From contig CAMLMH010000001.1 of NCBI GenBank assembly GCA_946481315.1, positions 186,001 through 250,000 on the forward strand: a stretch of DNA of 64,000 nucleotides, given 5' to 3'. The notes under the pieces were generated by a model. It saw only the letters and a list, made by a program, of their open reading frames with translations. It searched no databases and was not told where the DNA came from. This DNA is from an uncultured Bacteriovorax sp. (GTDB lineage: Bacteria; Bdellovibrionota; Bacteriovoracia; Bacteriovoracales; Bacteriovoracaceae). This document shows, piece after piece, positions 34,405-43,072 of this stretch (its first letter is position 1; each line of letters begins with the position of its first letter). The translations under genes were made by a program, and so were the position numbers.

Positions 34405-34410
34405 GAATCA

Positions 34411-34851
34411 ATGGAAAAAGAAATCAACACTCAAAAATTATCTGAATTAACAATTGGAAAACTCGCCGATCTAGTCGGAGTGAATCTGGAAACGATTCGG
34501 TTTTACCATCGGGAAGGAATACTGAAAGAGCCCCCTAAGCGCAGTAACGGATATCGTTATTACAATGAAGATCACATCCTGCGATTAACATTCATTAAGC
34601 GCGCTAAAGAACTCGGATTTACTTTGAAGGAAATTAAGGATTTGTTTGAAATGAACACCAAGACCCGTGCGACTTGCAGTTTTGTCAAAAAGAAAGCGGA
34701 AGATAAAATTTCTGAGATTGATCAAAAAATAGATGATCTTAAAAGAATCAAAAACTCTTTGAAGGAACTTGCTAAGGCTTGCGATACAGGAAGCGAAGAA
34801 ATGAAGCAATACCGCGTAATGGATTGCTTCGATACAGGCTGTGAGTGTTAA
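34411..34851 (+). CDS. MerR-family metal-responsive regulator
   Basis: 146 aa from the start chosen by the promoter. The N-terminal winged helix is TIGKLADLVGVNLETIRFYHREG (~14-36), then a long dimerisation helix. Cys89 and Cys124 are 35 residues apart, as are MerR Cys82/117 and ZntR Cys79/114, and Cys139, 144 and 146 add a tail (DCFDTGCEC) like those of CadR/PbrR. A soft or borderline metal ion (Zn, Cd, Pb, Hg) is the likely signal. The in-frame ATG 34369 lies within the promoter and is rejected. The gene starts without a leader. A membrane-protein gene follows after one base. Confidence 0.85.
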   Translation: MEKEINTQKLSELTIGKLADLVGVNLETIRFYHREGILKEPPKRSNGYRYYNEDHILRLTFIKRAKELGFTLKEIKDLFEMNTKTRATCSFVKKKAEDKISEIDQKIDDLKRIKNSLKELAKACDTGSEEMKQYRVMDCFDTGCEC

Positions 34852-34852
34852 C

Positions 34853-35395
34853 ATGACTGCTTTAATAGCTCATTATTCATCAATTGTTTTATTAATAATA
34901 TTTTCTCTATTGTCCCTTGTTGATGGATTATATCTCCATTTAATAAAATATCGATTACATGAAAGAGCTGACAGCAGGCAAGAACATCTCCTACACAGTC
35001 TTCGCTCACTGTTATTTCTTTTGATGTTTGTGGCTTTTTATTATTTTAAAGCTCAAGGTGTCTGGTTATTTATAGGCTTGCTTTTTTTACTGGCAGATAT
35101 TTATGTAGAATCCAGAGATATGCTGATCGAAGCAAAGAGTCGAGAATTTCAGGGGGGATTACCAAGTTTCGAATACGCTCTTCATGGCAATTTGATCCTG
35201 GCCAGGAATTTAGGTTTAGGACTTTGGTTAGCTTCCATATCTTTAGTGCGAGTAAACTGGATAACAGAATTACTCTTTAAGCAGATAATAATATCCTCAT
35301 TTTTGATGTTAATGATTCATCTTGTACTTTATGCCAGACCAAACATTTTGAGTGATTTAAAAATTAACTGTTGTGGCGCGAATAATAAATATTAA
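34853..35395 (+). CDS. Polytopic membrane protein downstream of MerR, unknown
   Basis: About 180 aa with five or six hydrophobic segments (~8-28, ~45-62, ~65-80, ~115-135, ~145-165). Between them lie several His and Glu residues (HLIKYRLHERADSRQEHLLH, YALHGN), and the tail is NCCGANN. No transporter family is recognised. ATG 34853 begins one base after the merR stop; GTG 34841 is an alternative. Co-transcription under the MerR promoter implies a role in the metal response. It overlaps by 32 bp the 3' end of the convergent pseudouridine synthase gene. Confidence 0.75.
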   Translation: MTALIAHYSSIVLLIIFSLLSLVDGLYLHLIKYRLHERADSRQEHLLHSLRSLLFLLMFVAFYYFKAQGVWLFIGLLFLLADIYVESRDMLIEAKSREFQGGLPSFEYALHGNLILARNLGLGLWLASISLVRVNWITELLFKQIIISSFLMLMIHLVLYARPNILSDLKINCCGANNKY

Positions 35396-36443
35396 CAGTC
35401 TTAAGGACTTTTTGTTCTAGCTCAGCAAGATTGATTGTCGATTTTGCCCTGATCCATTCCGCCAGATCCTTAGGGATTTTGGTGATAAAAAGTCTTTCTT
35501 CTTTTTTATAAGGAATTTTAAGAGCAATGGCGTGCAGGGCATGCCGAGGGAGTTCCATAAAATCGTGGTCTTCAATTGTCGCTTCATGATCTTTAAAGCG
35601 CTGAAAAGTTTCATAGGATCCAAGATAGAGCTTATCACCTACCAGTGGAACTCCATGCGCTTTGGCGTGTACCCGAATCTGATGTTGACGGCCCGTCTGC
35701 GGACAAGCAATCCCGATGACATACTCCGGAGTTTTTTCCAGAATGTAAAAATAAGTTCGGGCATGCTTTCCCTGTGAAGAATTCTCTGGAAAGCATTCAA
35801 CAACCACACGCTTGAGACCTTCTTCTAATGATCCCATTCTCTCATTGGCTATAAAAAAATCTTCATGCTTAAAGTGAGGCTGAATTCGGCCAATAAAGAG
35901 ATAACATTTTTTTACATCATCTTTTTCAAAACGTTCCATCATTTCCGTGGCCATCGCAGGATTTTTTCCCAACATAAGAATGCCTGAGGTTTCTCGGTCT
36001 ATACGGTGGAGTGAATGAATTGTTTTGTTATATTTCTTTTCGAAGAAAACAGTTGCAGCATTGAAGAGATGCCGGCCTGCCGGGTGGGTGGACATAAATG
36101 CAGGTTTGGAAATGACCAGTAGATCGTCATCTTCATACACAACTTCAGGCTCGAGCTGCAGCTCCAGTTTTTCGCCACGCCAATACTCGTCTTCATGATG
36201 GCTTTTGAAGAATTTTATAATGACTTCATCTTTATGATGAACAATGGTGGACGGTTTATGTGTTCCGGGACGACCGGTTATAATAATTTCTTTGTCCTTT
36301 ATTTTCTTTTTAATGATTTCTCGGGAAAAAGACTCCAGATAAAGTGCCAGAAATTGATCTAATCGCATCCCATGATGTTCTTCATCCACCATCTGAATGA
36401 CCTCATAAATATCGTCTCTGTATCTTTTATCAATAATTGTCAT
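35364..36443 (-). CDS. RluA-family pseudouridine synthase
   Basis: 359 aa. An S4-like RNA-binding segment (~20-65) precedes the catalytic domain with HRIDRETSG (catalytic Asp ~147). GRQHQIRVHAKAHGVPLVGD matches the C-terminal substrate-binding block of the RluA/RluC/RluD group. It isomerises uridine in rRNA or tRNA; which position cannot be told. No Shine-Dalgarno is visible before 36443. Its 3' end overlaps the membrane-protein gene. Confidence 0.92.
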   Translation of the reverse strand: MTIIDKRYRDDIYEVIQMVDEEHHGMRLDQFLALYLESFSREIIKKKIKDKEIIITGRPGTHKPSTIVHHKDEVIIKFFKSHHEDEYWRGEKLELQLEPEVVYEDDDLLVISKPAFMSTHPAGRHLFNAATVFFEKKYNKTIHSLHRIDRETSGILMLGKNPAMATEMMERFEKDDVKKCYLFIGRIQPHFKHEDFFIANERMGSLEEGLKRVVVECFPENSSQGKHARTYFYILEKTPEYVIGIACPQTGRQHQIRVHAKAHGVPLVGDKLYLGSYETFQRFKDHEATIEDHDFMELPRHALHAIALKIPYKKEERLFITKIPKDLAEWIRAKSTINLAELEQKVLKTVNIYYSRHNS

Positions 36444-36479
36444 ATAATTTAGTAAATTCAGTATAACAGAGGTTTATAA

Positions 36480-37244
36480 ATGAGTCTCATTCAAGTTTCT
36501 CTGAAAGATTCAGTGCAAATCATCACGCTCAATCATAGCAGTTCGTTAAATGCGCTCTCAACAGGAATGCTGGAAGAAATCGCCATTACCCTGGCAAATG
36601 CAGAAAATGATGAACAAATCGGTTGTTCAGTGCTTTACGGTGGCAATAAAGCGTTTTCTTGTGGTTCCGATATTAGAGAAATGGAGGGGAAAACTCCGAT
36701 TCAAGTATATTACGATAAGCGTACAAAATTCTGGGAAATAATATTTAATTATAAAAAACCTTTAATCGCAGCAGTTAACCGAATGGCCCTGGGCTCAGGT
36801 TTTGAACTAGCCTTGATGTGTGATGCTATTATTTCGGACAAGAATGCTGTTTTCGGAAATCCTGAAATTAATTTAGGTTTAATTCCTGGCGCCTATGGAT
36901 CTGTTCTTTTACCTGAACTATTAGGCCACAGACTGGCTTTTGAATGGATGGCAACTGGAGCACATATTAATGCTGATGAAATTATGAAGGCAGGATTGAT
37001 TAACAAACTGGTTGTGCCTGAGCAGACATTGGCCACTGCCATTTTGTTAGCCGGAGAGTTGAATGAAAAGCCCCGGCAGGCCCTCTGGTTTGTCAAAGAA
37101 CTTACGCGACAAAAATATAAAAGTGAATTGGCAAATGCCCGCAAAATGGAACGCATGATGTTTTCATTACTGTTTTCTACTGAAAATACTCAGGAAGGAA
37201 TTGCAGCTTATATTGAAAAACGAAAGGCAAAATTCATACTATAA
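36480..37244 (+). CDS. Enoyl-CoA hydratase/isomerase family protein
   Basis: 254 aa crotonase fold. The oxyanion-hole segments SCGSDI (~63-68) and ALGSGFELALMCD (~104-116) are present, with catalytic Glu in GFELA (~111) and NPEINLG (~131). Crotonases hydrate or isomerise acyl-CoA/ACP double bonds. AGAGG lies 8 bases before the ATG. It is the outermost member of the divergent lipid-like cluster and could serve as its dehydratase; a separate beta-oxidation role is equally possible. It overlaps the SDR 3' end by 6 bp. Confidence 0.88.
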   Translation: MSLIQVSLKDSVQIITLNHSSSLNALSTGMLEEIAITLANAENDEQIGCSVLYGGNKAFSCGSDIREMEGKTPIQVYYDKRTKFWEIIFNYKKPLIAAVNRMALGSGFELALMCDAIISDKNAVFGNPEINLGLIPGAYGSVLLPELLGHRLAFEWMATGAHINADEIMKAGLINKLVVPEQTLATAILLAGELNEKPRQALWFVKELTRQKYKSELANARKMERMMFSLLFSTENTQEGIAAYIEKRKAKFIL

Positions 37245-37934
37245 AATTGTGAATATTTCTCCGGTTGTCGGATTAGTTTGTTCATTGATCAGGTATTGTA
37301 TCTGTGCACAGATTTTATAAGGCTCCACTAGAATTTTATCTTTATATTTTTCCAGGTTTTCACCAGGAAGTTTAACGACAGCAGGTCTGATACAATTCAC
37401 ACTAATATTTCGGTGAATAAGTTCCCGGGCAATGGATTTAGTGAAACCTTCAACTGCACTTTTAGCAGAACAATACAGACTGTATCCCGCCTCATTTCCT
37501 TCACTGGCAATAGAGCTAAAAGTAATAATTCTCCCGTATTTCTGAGCATACATATCCTCAGTAACTTTGCGGGTCAGGGCGATAACTCCATAAACGTGAG
37601 AGCTGAAAATCTCTATCGTATCCTGATGTGTAGTATTTAAAAAAAGATCCATTTTGGTATCACCGGCACAATTAATCAGCACGTGAGGAATTTGCTGGAA
37701 ATCTTCTTTGATTTTTTGGTAAACCCGAGATGCAGATTCGTCATCAACCACGAATTGTTGATAACTTTTTACAAGTGCGCCAGGGTGATGCAAATCCATT
37801 TCTGAGCGAGTGGCTTTCTCAATATTGCTTTTATACACCAAAGCGAGATTAAATTCCTTGATGAAGAAATGCGCTAGCTGAAAACCTATGCCGGAAGTTC
37901 CTCCGGTGATTATCATCAACGGTTTATTTTCCAA
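37239..37934 (-). CDS. Short-chain dehydrogenase/reductase, FabG-like
   Basis: 231 aa. NAD(P)-binding TGGTSGIG (~11-18), NCAG motif and the catalytic Ser in ITFSSIASEG with YSLYCSAK (Tyr and Lys four apart) are all present. FabG-like ketoreductases reduce beta-ketoacyl-ACP; this one is adjacent to ketosynthase and ACP genes, so that role is the natural reading. The start overlaps the radical SAM 3' end by 11 bp, and the two are co-transcribed. Confidence 0.88.
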   Translation of the reverse strand: MENKPLMIITGGTSGIGFQLAHFFIKEFNLALVYKSNIEKATRSEMDLHHPGALVKSYQQFVVDDESASRVYQKIKEDFQQIPHVLINCAGDTKMDLFLNTTHQDTIEIFSSHVYGVIALTRKVTEDMYAQKYGRIITFSSIASEGNEAGYSLYCSAKSAVEGFTKSIARELIHRNISVNCIRPAVVKLPGENLEKYKDKILVEPYKICAQIQYLINEQTNPTTGEIFTIL

Positions 37935-39531
37935 GGTTATTCTCCTTTAAAGTTTTCCAGTAATTTTCTAAAAATAAAACATATCTTTTATTGGCTTCCA
38001 TTCCCCAGGAAGCTGCAGTCGATTCATTGCGGGCCATGTCCCATATCTCTGAGATCGAAAAGCCGAGTGTCCGTAGAATGGGGTATGTGAAAATATTTCT
38101 CAATATAGTATTTTTTCCTTCTAAAGACCAAAGCTTAAGAAATTTTTCACTCAAAGCTGAAGCTTCCTGACTGGTCATGGCAGCATGAGACCACTGTGGA
38201 TTCTGGGTGTTTTCAGGAGACTCAATTGTGATTCCGTAATCAAGCGGAGAGCGCGAATATTCAGAATAGTCCATTGAGGTTTTATCCAGGGTCGATGAGT
38301 AGGGTTGCAGGTAAAGTCTAGCAACACTGATAAAGTCCAGCGGTTTGTTCTGGGCCATCCAGTGTATTGTCTCAATTATGCTTTCTTCATTTTCACCCGG
38401 TAAGCCAACTATAAATGAACCTTCAAACAAACAATGTTCCTGATATCGTTGATATGTATTGAGCAAAAATTCTTTAACTTCATCTGACGGAATTTTTTTT
38501 CCTGCTTTTTTGAGTGCCTGATCGTTGAAAGATTCGATTCCGAAGAAGAGTCCTTTCGCTCCTGACTTAATCATTATATCCATCGTTTCCGGGAATTTTA
38601 CTGCAACATCTACACGAGCATATGATATCCATTCAATCTGGAAAGGAAGGGTGAGAAACATAGAACATGTTTCCAGAACTTTCGCTCTTGAATCATTAAA
38701 GCAATCATCACAAAATTGATAGACGTTGGTTCCATGCGTTTCATAATTACGAATAATTTCTTCTTTTAAAAGATGAAGGTTTTTGCGGTTACTTCCACGT
38801 TTCTCGTAATGACAAAATTTACAGTTAAAGGAGCAGCCACGACTGATTTCCAGAGGAAGGGATTCATTTTTTGCGATTGCGTTTTTATCAGTGAATATAA
38901 CGGGAAGAATGATTTCATTTTTTAGAGATTGAGATTCTGTTATTACTTTATAATTTCGAAATAATTGGTGTTCCGGTGGTCTTTTATCTTTTAAGGAACG
39001 TGCGAATTCGACGATTGAGAAATTAGCAGTACCTAATACTACATAGTCAAAAGGACTTAAAACAGTCTGATTCAACAATAAGGATGTTTTGGCTCCGCCA
39101 ATAATCAGTTGGCCATCAGGGTTTCTGGCCCGAAGAATTTGTTTTACCGATTCAGCCCAGCAGCTAAGTTCGCTTTCATCATCAAACCACAAACCTTTTT
39201 TACGATATAGATGATGATATTCGTCACGGTTATTTCCGTCTCTGGACAGCGTACTTTCAATTAAAATTTTTCTGTAATCTTCATCGGCCAGTTTATTCCA
39301 TGAAACAGGCCTGGAGAGAAAAGTAGAACTCACACCAATGAAAAGTGTTTCATTGCTGATAAACTCTTTCAGATAGTTAAAAAAATCCGGATGTCGTAAA
39401 AAATAGTCAATAACAATAACTTTAAAACCTGCCTTTTCCAGTGAGGTTGCAAGCGAGTAAGAACCAATATAACGGCTGTCTCCGAGTGCAGAGTTAGTCA
39501 CTGTATCAGTTAATAAAATTACATCTGCCAT
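37924..39531 (-). CDS. Radical SAM protein with N-terminal B12-binding-like domain
   Basis: 535 aa. The cluster motif CSFNCKFC (~233-240) lies after an N-terminal Rossmann-like region (~1-200) that matches the position of a cobalamin-binding domain, though the DxHxxG histidine motif is not seen. The family (P-methylase/BchE-like) methylates, cyclises or rearranges unreactive carbons. It is transcribed with the SDR and divergent from the ligase-ACP-ketosynthase genes. Known relatives act in lipid or polyketide tailoring. Substrate is unknown. Confidence 0.85.
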   Translation of the reverse strand: MADVILLTDTVTNSALGDSRYIGSYSLATSLEKAGFKVIVIDYFLRHPDFFNYLKEFISNETLFIGVSSTFLSRPVSWNKLADEDYRKILIESTLSRDGNNRDEYHHLYRKKGLWFDDESELSCWAESVKQILRARNPDGQLIIGGAKTSLLLNQTVLSPFDYVVLGTANFSIVEFARSLKDKRPPEHQLFRNYKVITESQSLKNEIILPVIFTDKNAIAKNESLPLEISRGCSFNCKFCHYEKRGSNRKNLHLLKEEIIRNYETHGTNVYQFCDDCFNDSRAKVLETCSMFLTLPFQIEWISYARVDVAVKFPETMDIMIKSGAKGLFFGIESFNDQALKKAGKKIPSDEVKEFLLNTYQRYQEHCLFEGSFIVGLPGENEESIIETIHWMAQNKPLDFISVARLYLQPYSSTLDKTSMDYSEYSRSPLDYGITIESPENTQNPQWSHAAMTSQEASALSEKFLKLWSLEGKNTILRNIFTYPILRTLGFSISEIWDMARNESTAASWGMEANKRYVLFLENYWKTLKENNLGK

Positions 39532-39544
39532 CTTTTTCTGGTAC

Positions 39545-39559
39545 TTGCTTCTTAAGCAA
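39545..39559. promoter_or_regulatory. Dyad in the divergent promoter
   Basis: TTGCTT (39545-39550) and AAGCAA (39554-39559) with a 3-base centre form a perfect 6-bp inverted repeat between the radical SAM gene and the ligase gene. It is placed like an operator for both. Confidence 0.45.
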
Positions 39560-39597
39560 AAGATCCTGATAATGAGTTCATGCTACTCTGTAAGTAT

Positions 39598-40914
39598 ATG
39601 CTCAAAATTAAATCTCAGTCACAGGATAGTTTCAGAGTCCTAAGCATGGTGCAGGTTATACTTTTGGAAATTCGCAGACATGATATTAATCATGTGATAA
39701 TTCAAGATAGCAATGATCTAAGACAAGCTTTGCTCTTTTTAGCAGTGATTGATGAGGGAAGAGTTCCGGTCATCATTCCAAAGAGCTGGACAGAAAAAGA
39801 CATTAGAAAATTCTTAAGTGATCAACCCCGCCGTTGGATTTTTTTACAAAATGGGAATTTAATTACGACCAAAGAAGATGGAAGTAGTGAGCTAGGCCAG
39901 TTGCCAACATATGGAGTCTTCAGTTCGGGATCCAGTGCCTGCCCCAGGTTGTATTATTTTTCTGTCGAACAAGCGCGTTTGAATGCCAGAGCACACGCCA
40001 GTTCACAGAAGCTTTCTGCTGCTACCACCATTGTCAAAGTTCTCAACACTGATCATGCCTTTGGTATATGTGCCTATATCTGGACACCATTGGAATTAGA
40101 TTGTGAAGTGGTGTTTTCTGATATCGTTGATGAATTTGTTAATTATAGAGAGTTTTCCCTCGACAGTATTTTGTATCTAACTCCCCGCCAGACGGAGAGT
40201 CTTATATTAAAACGTCCTTCAATCCTGAGTCGATTTCATAAAATCAGCATTGGTTCTGACTGGCTGGCATCAGAGCATCTGAAATATTTATCGCAGCAAA
40301 CAGGAGCTGAGATTTATATCACTTATGGTCTGACTGAAGCTGGCCCACGCGTGAGCACTTACAGATATTATCCGCAGAGCAATTCCGATAATTATCCATT
40401 GGGATTTCCTCTTGATTTCGTCAGATGTAAGGTTCTGAATTCAACAGGGAAGATTACGGATTATGGTGAAGGTTTATTGCTGATAAAAAGTCCTTACCTA
40501 GCAACGGATCTATCTCCTGATCAACAAGTCGGACAGTATCTTAAAACCAGAGACAAGGTAAAAATCAATACCGATGGATTTATTGAGTTGATTCTGAATG
40601 AGAATGCTCACTTTAAATTTAATGGACATTTGATTGATTTAAATGAATTAAAAAGAAAATATTGTCCGGAATCCTCTATGCTCTATGCCGTTACTTGGAG
40701 TAAGGATTTAAGAAAATTCTGGGCCTTAATCATATACTCCCCCTTAGAATCTTTTATAACTCCGGAATTTGATTTCAACGTAGCCAGCAGACCGGAAAAA
40801 ATAGTTCAATTAAAAGAACTTAACGAAGGTCTGAACAAGCTTACAGTGAAAACAGTAAAGAATATGTTCAATACTGACGCAGATGATTTTCAAATGTACA
40901 GGAGCAGTATGTGA
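39598..40914 (+). CDS. AMP-dependent acyl-ACP/CoA ligase-like protein
   Basis: About 438 aa, adenylate-forming fold. The phosphate-binding loop is SSGSSACPR (~109-117), altered from the usual SSGTTGxPK; YGLTEAGPR (~242-250) is the acyl/AMP motif, followed by TRDKVKINTDGF and FKFNGHLIDLNELK (hinge). The A10 Lys segment is not obvious at the short C-terminus. The changed loop could mean weaker or altered catalysis. It overlaps the next gene by 4 bp, and begins the ACP-ketosynthase operon, so loading of a starter acid onto the ACP is inferred. Confidence 0.8.
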   Translation: MLKIKSQSQDSFRVLSMVQVILLEIRRHDINHVIIQDSNDLRQALLFLAVIDEGRVPVIIPKSWTEKDIRKFLSDQPRRWIFLQNGNLITTKEDGSSELGQLPTYGVFSSGSSACPRLYYFSVEQARLNARAHASSQKLSAATTIVKVLNTDHAFGICAYIWTPLELDCEVVFSDIVDEFVNYREFSLDSILYLTPRQTESLILKRPSILSRFHKISIGSDWLASEHLKYLSQQTGAEIYITYGLTEAGPRVSTYRYYPQSNSDNYPLGFPLDFVRCKVLNSTGKITDYGEGLLLIKSPYLATDLSPDQQVGQYLKTRDKVKINTDGFIELILNENAHFKFNGHLIDLNELKRKYCPESSMLYAVTWSKDLRKFWALIIYSPLESFITPEFDFNVASRPEKIVQLKELNEGLNKLTVKTVKNMFNTDADDFQMYRSSM

Positions 40915-41621
40915 GAGAGCTGGTTGAGTTTCAATTTTTCGAAGAGGCCTTAATTCAAGAAAGCTTCTCTTTTGAAAGCTGGAATGAAATATCGACTTGT
41001 TTTGAAGTTGCATTATTTCCGGATGAGACTTTTGTACGGATTGAAATTGATCGGGCGCAGTTGAGACAAATGGGGCGAATAGCAAGGATGCTGATCTGGT
41101 TTGCTGATAAAAATAAAATTAAAAGAATACTGACAGATAATAATATTTCTCCAGATAGAACTGGTCTTTACGGAGCTATTTATAGCAGTGAGTTTCCTTA
41201 CGGTGTTTATCGAAAAACATTAAAGACAAATGACTATGCAGATGCTATTAATAATGATCTCCATCCATTCAGTCTAATCTTTCGCTCTAATGCCCTAACT
41301 AGTGCCCACTTAAGTCATTTTCTTTCCATAACCGGACCAACTCAGACATTCACTCATAAGAAATGGGCACTGGTTCATGCGCTGGAGCAAGCAAAGTTCG
41401 ATTTGGAAAATAATAAAATTAATTTTGCAGTAATTTTCACGGCTCACGCGATAAAAGATGATCCTTTGCGATTTTCAACGTCAAAACAAAATCTCAATAG
41501 CGAATGTGTATTAATTGCAGGATTTGAGAGCATTAATAATTCAACCATAGAAAACATAAAGAGAGAAAATTGGAATGCGGAGTCTTTTATAGAAATATTA
41601 TTAAAAAATAAAGGAGTGTAG
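40911..41621 (+). CDS. Ketosynthase-like N-terminal domain protein, active-site Cys not evident
   Basis: 236 aa resembling the thiolase-fold N-terminal half of beta-ketoacyl synthases (short 'ketoacyl-synt_2'-type). RQMGRIARM (~51), GLYGAIYSSEFP (~84) and SITGPTQTFTHKKWALVHALEQAKFDL (~140-166) align with the fold, but there is no Cys at the nucleophile position and no His/HGTGT half. It could be a chain-length-factor-like partner of the downstream ketosynthase. Similar short proteins occur in aryl-polyene-type clusters. Confidence 0.7.
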   Translation: MRELVEFQFFEEALIQESFSFESWNEISTCFEVALFPDETFVRIEIDRAQLRQMGRIARMLIWFADKNKIKRILTDNNISPDRTGLYGAIYSSEFPYGVYRKTLKTNDYADAINNDLHPFSLIFRSNALTSAHLSHFLSITGPTQTFTHKKWALVHALEQAKFDLENNKINFAVIFTAHAIKDDPLRFSTSKQNLNSECVLIAGFESINNSTIENIKRENWNAESFIEILLKNKGV

Positions 41622-41624
41622 TAG

Positions 41625-41900
41625 ATGAATATGCAACCAGACTGGCAAGTCATAGCTGATGCAGTTTTATTGATTAAATCAATTGAGCCAGAAAGAATTA
41701 AGCCTGACTGTTATGTGGGGCGCGACCTGGGAATTGATTCGATTGGTGTTGTGGATTTATGGTTTGAATTAAAGAAACTTACCAGAACTGATTCTAACCT
41801 TAATCAGTTCTACAAACATATCCGTTCGGATACGAACAGAGAGTTTTACAATGACTTTACTATACGGGAATTAGCAGATTATCTGCGATTGAAAGTATGA
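41625..41900 (+). CDS. Acyl carrier protein
   Basis: 91 aa four-helix ACP. The phosphopantetheine site is Ser39 in LGIDSIG. It is more basic and longer after helix 2 than FabD-pathway AcpP, with an insertion (HIRSDTNREFY). It sits between the KS-like gene and the ketosynthase, overlapping the latter by 4 bp, so it is a dedicated carrier. Confidence 0.9.
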   Translation: MNMQPDWQVIADAVLLIKSIEPERIKPDCYVGRDLGIDSIGVVDLWFELKKLTRTDSNLNQFYKHIRSDTNREFYNDFTIRELADYLRLKV

Positions 41901-43072
41901 AAAAATGTGTTATCAGCGGTCGCTCATTACTTAGCTCGCAGGGAGCCGGAGTAAAAGCAATAAGCTTGGCACTTCGTAGTCAAAAAAGTGCTTTATATTC
42001 TTCTGGTAAATATTTTGACGAAGATATTGGAGTTTCTTCTGTTGCCATAGTTCCGCCCGGATTATTTGCTCAAAAGACTTACAGTGATTTTCAACTACGC
42101 AATAAAATTGAAACTTCACTTATGCTTTTGTTTACTGAGTTGAAACCTTCACTGCAAGGTTTGACAACAATAGATGCTGTTTATCTAAATGTTGGAACAT
42201 CAGAATTCAGGGCTGCCATAGATGATAAGGGATTCATCTGCGAGCAGGAAGTATGGATCAATTGTATTCAGCAAGAACTGAAAAAACTTTCGATGGATGT
42301 AGACGAAAGAAGAATTTATCTAACCGATAATGTTTGCTCCAGCTCAACCGTCTCAATTGGTGTCGCCAGCGAAAAAATCCGAAAAGGCATGTTTAAAAAT
42401 TCTTTGATCATAGCAATGGATCTGGTGACTCTTCCAATATTGTCGGGACTTAATTCATTGGGAGCCCTTTCCCGCCTGCAGCCTGCAGAAAAAGCATGCC
42501 GGCCATTTTCTCGTTCGCGCAGCGGTTTTGTTCGTGCAGAGGCCCTCGGGATGCTGCTACTGGAAGAAGAGGAATCTGCCAGGACACGCAATGCAGATTT
42601 TCAGAATGCAATTACAGGTTTTGGCCAATCTTCAGATGCCAGACACATCACAGCTGGTTGCGAGTTCTCACTTGGTATTAAAAAAGCTATTTCCGAGGCT
42701 TTAATCTCAGCAGAACTTAATGCGAGTTTGATTCAGGTCGTAAAGGCGCACGGGACGGGTACAAAAATCAATGATCAAAACGAAGCGAGAGCTATTAAAG
42801 AGCTACTGCCTGGTATACCAGTAATCTCTTTTAAAGGACAGTTTGGACATTCGGCTGCTTCTTCAGGATTGTTCGAAACAATTCTTTGCGAAATTATGCT
42901 TAACGATCAGATTATTTATCCTTCTTTAAACTGTGAAGACAGAGACCCGGAGCTGGAGATTAATATTATTGATAGTCAAAAGCCTGCCCGAATCTCAAAC
43001 ATTCTGATGAATGCATTTGGTTTTGGCGGAAATAATGCTGTTCTGGTTATGAGCAAATGTAAAAATGAATAA
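41897..43072 (+). CDS. Beta-ketoacyl-ACP synthase (KAS II/type II PKS-like)
   Basis: 391 aa with the complete Cys-His-His triad: Cys147 (NVCSSS), His285 (KAHGTGT) and His318 (QFGHSAA), plus Lys313. The gatekeeping segment RPFSRSRSGFV has Ser where most FabF have Asp. It condenses malonyl-ACP with acyl chains. Together with the KS-like partner it may form a heterodimer. It overlaps the preceding ACP and the following membrane-protein gene. Confidence 0.92.
   Translation: MKKCVISGRSLLSSQGAGVKAISLALRSQKSALYSSGKYFDEDIGVSSVAIVPPGLFAQKTYSDFQLRNKIETSLMLLFTELKPSLQGLTTIDAVYLNVGTSEFRAAIDDKGFICEQEVWINCIQQELKKLSMDVDERRIYLTDNVCSSSTVSIGVASEKIRKGMFKNSLIIAMDLVTLPILSGLNSLGALSRLQPAEKACRPFSRSRSGFVRAEALGMLLLEEEESARTRNADFQNAITGFGQSSDARHITAGCEFSLGIKKAISEALISAELNASLIQVVKAHGTGTKINDQNEARAIKELLPGIPVISFKGQFGHSAASSGLFETILCEIMLNDQIIYPSLNCEDRDPELEINIIDSQKPARISNILMNAFGFGGNNAVLVMSKCKNE

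Noticed and set aside
34369..34410. Longer N-terminus for the MerR protein
   Set aside because: It would translate the promoter-operator itself; the -10 box places transcription start at 34411.
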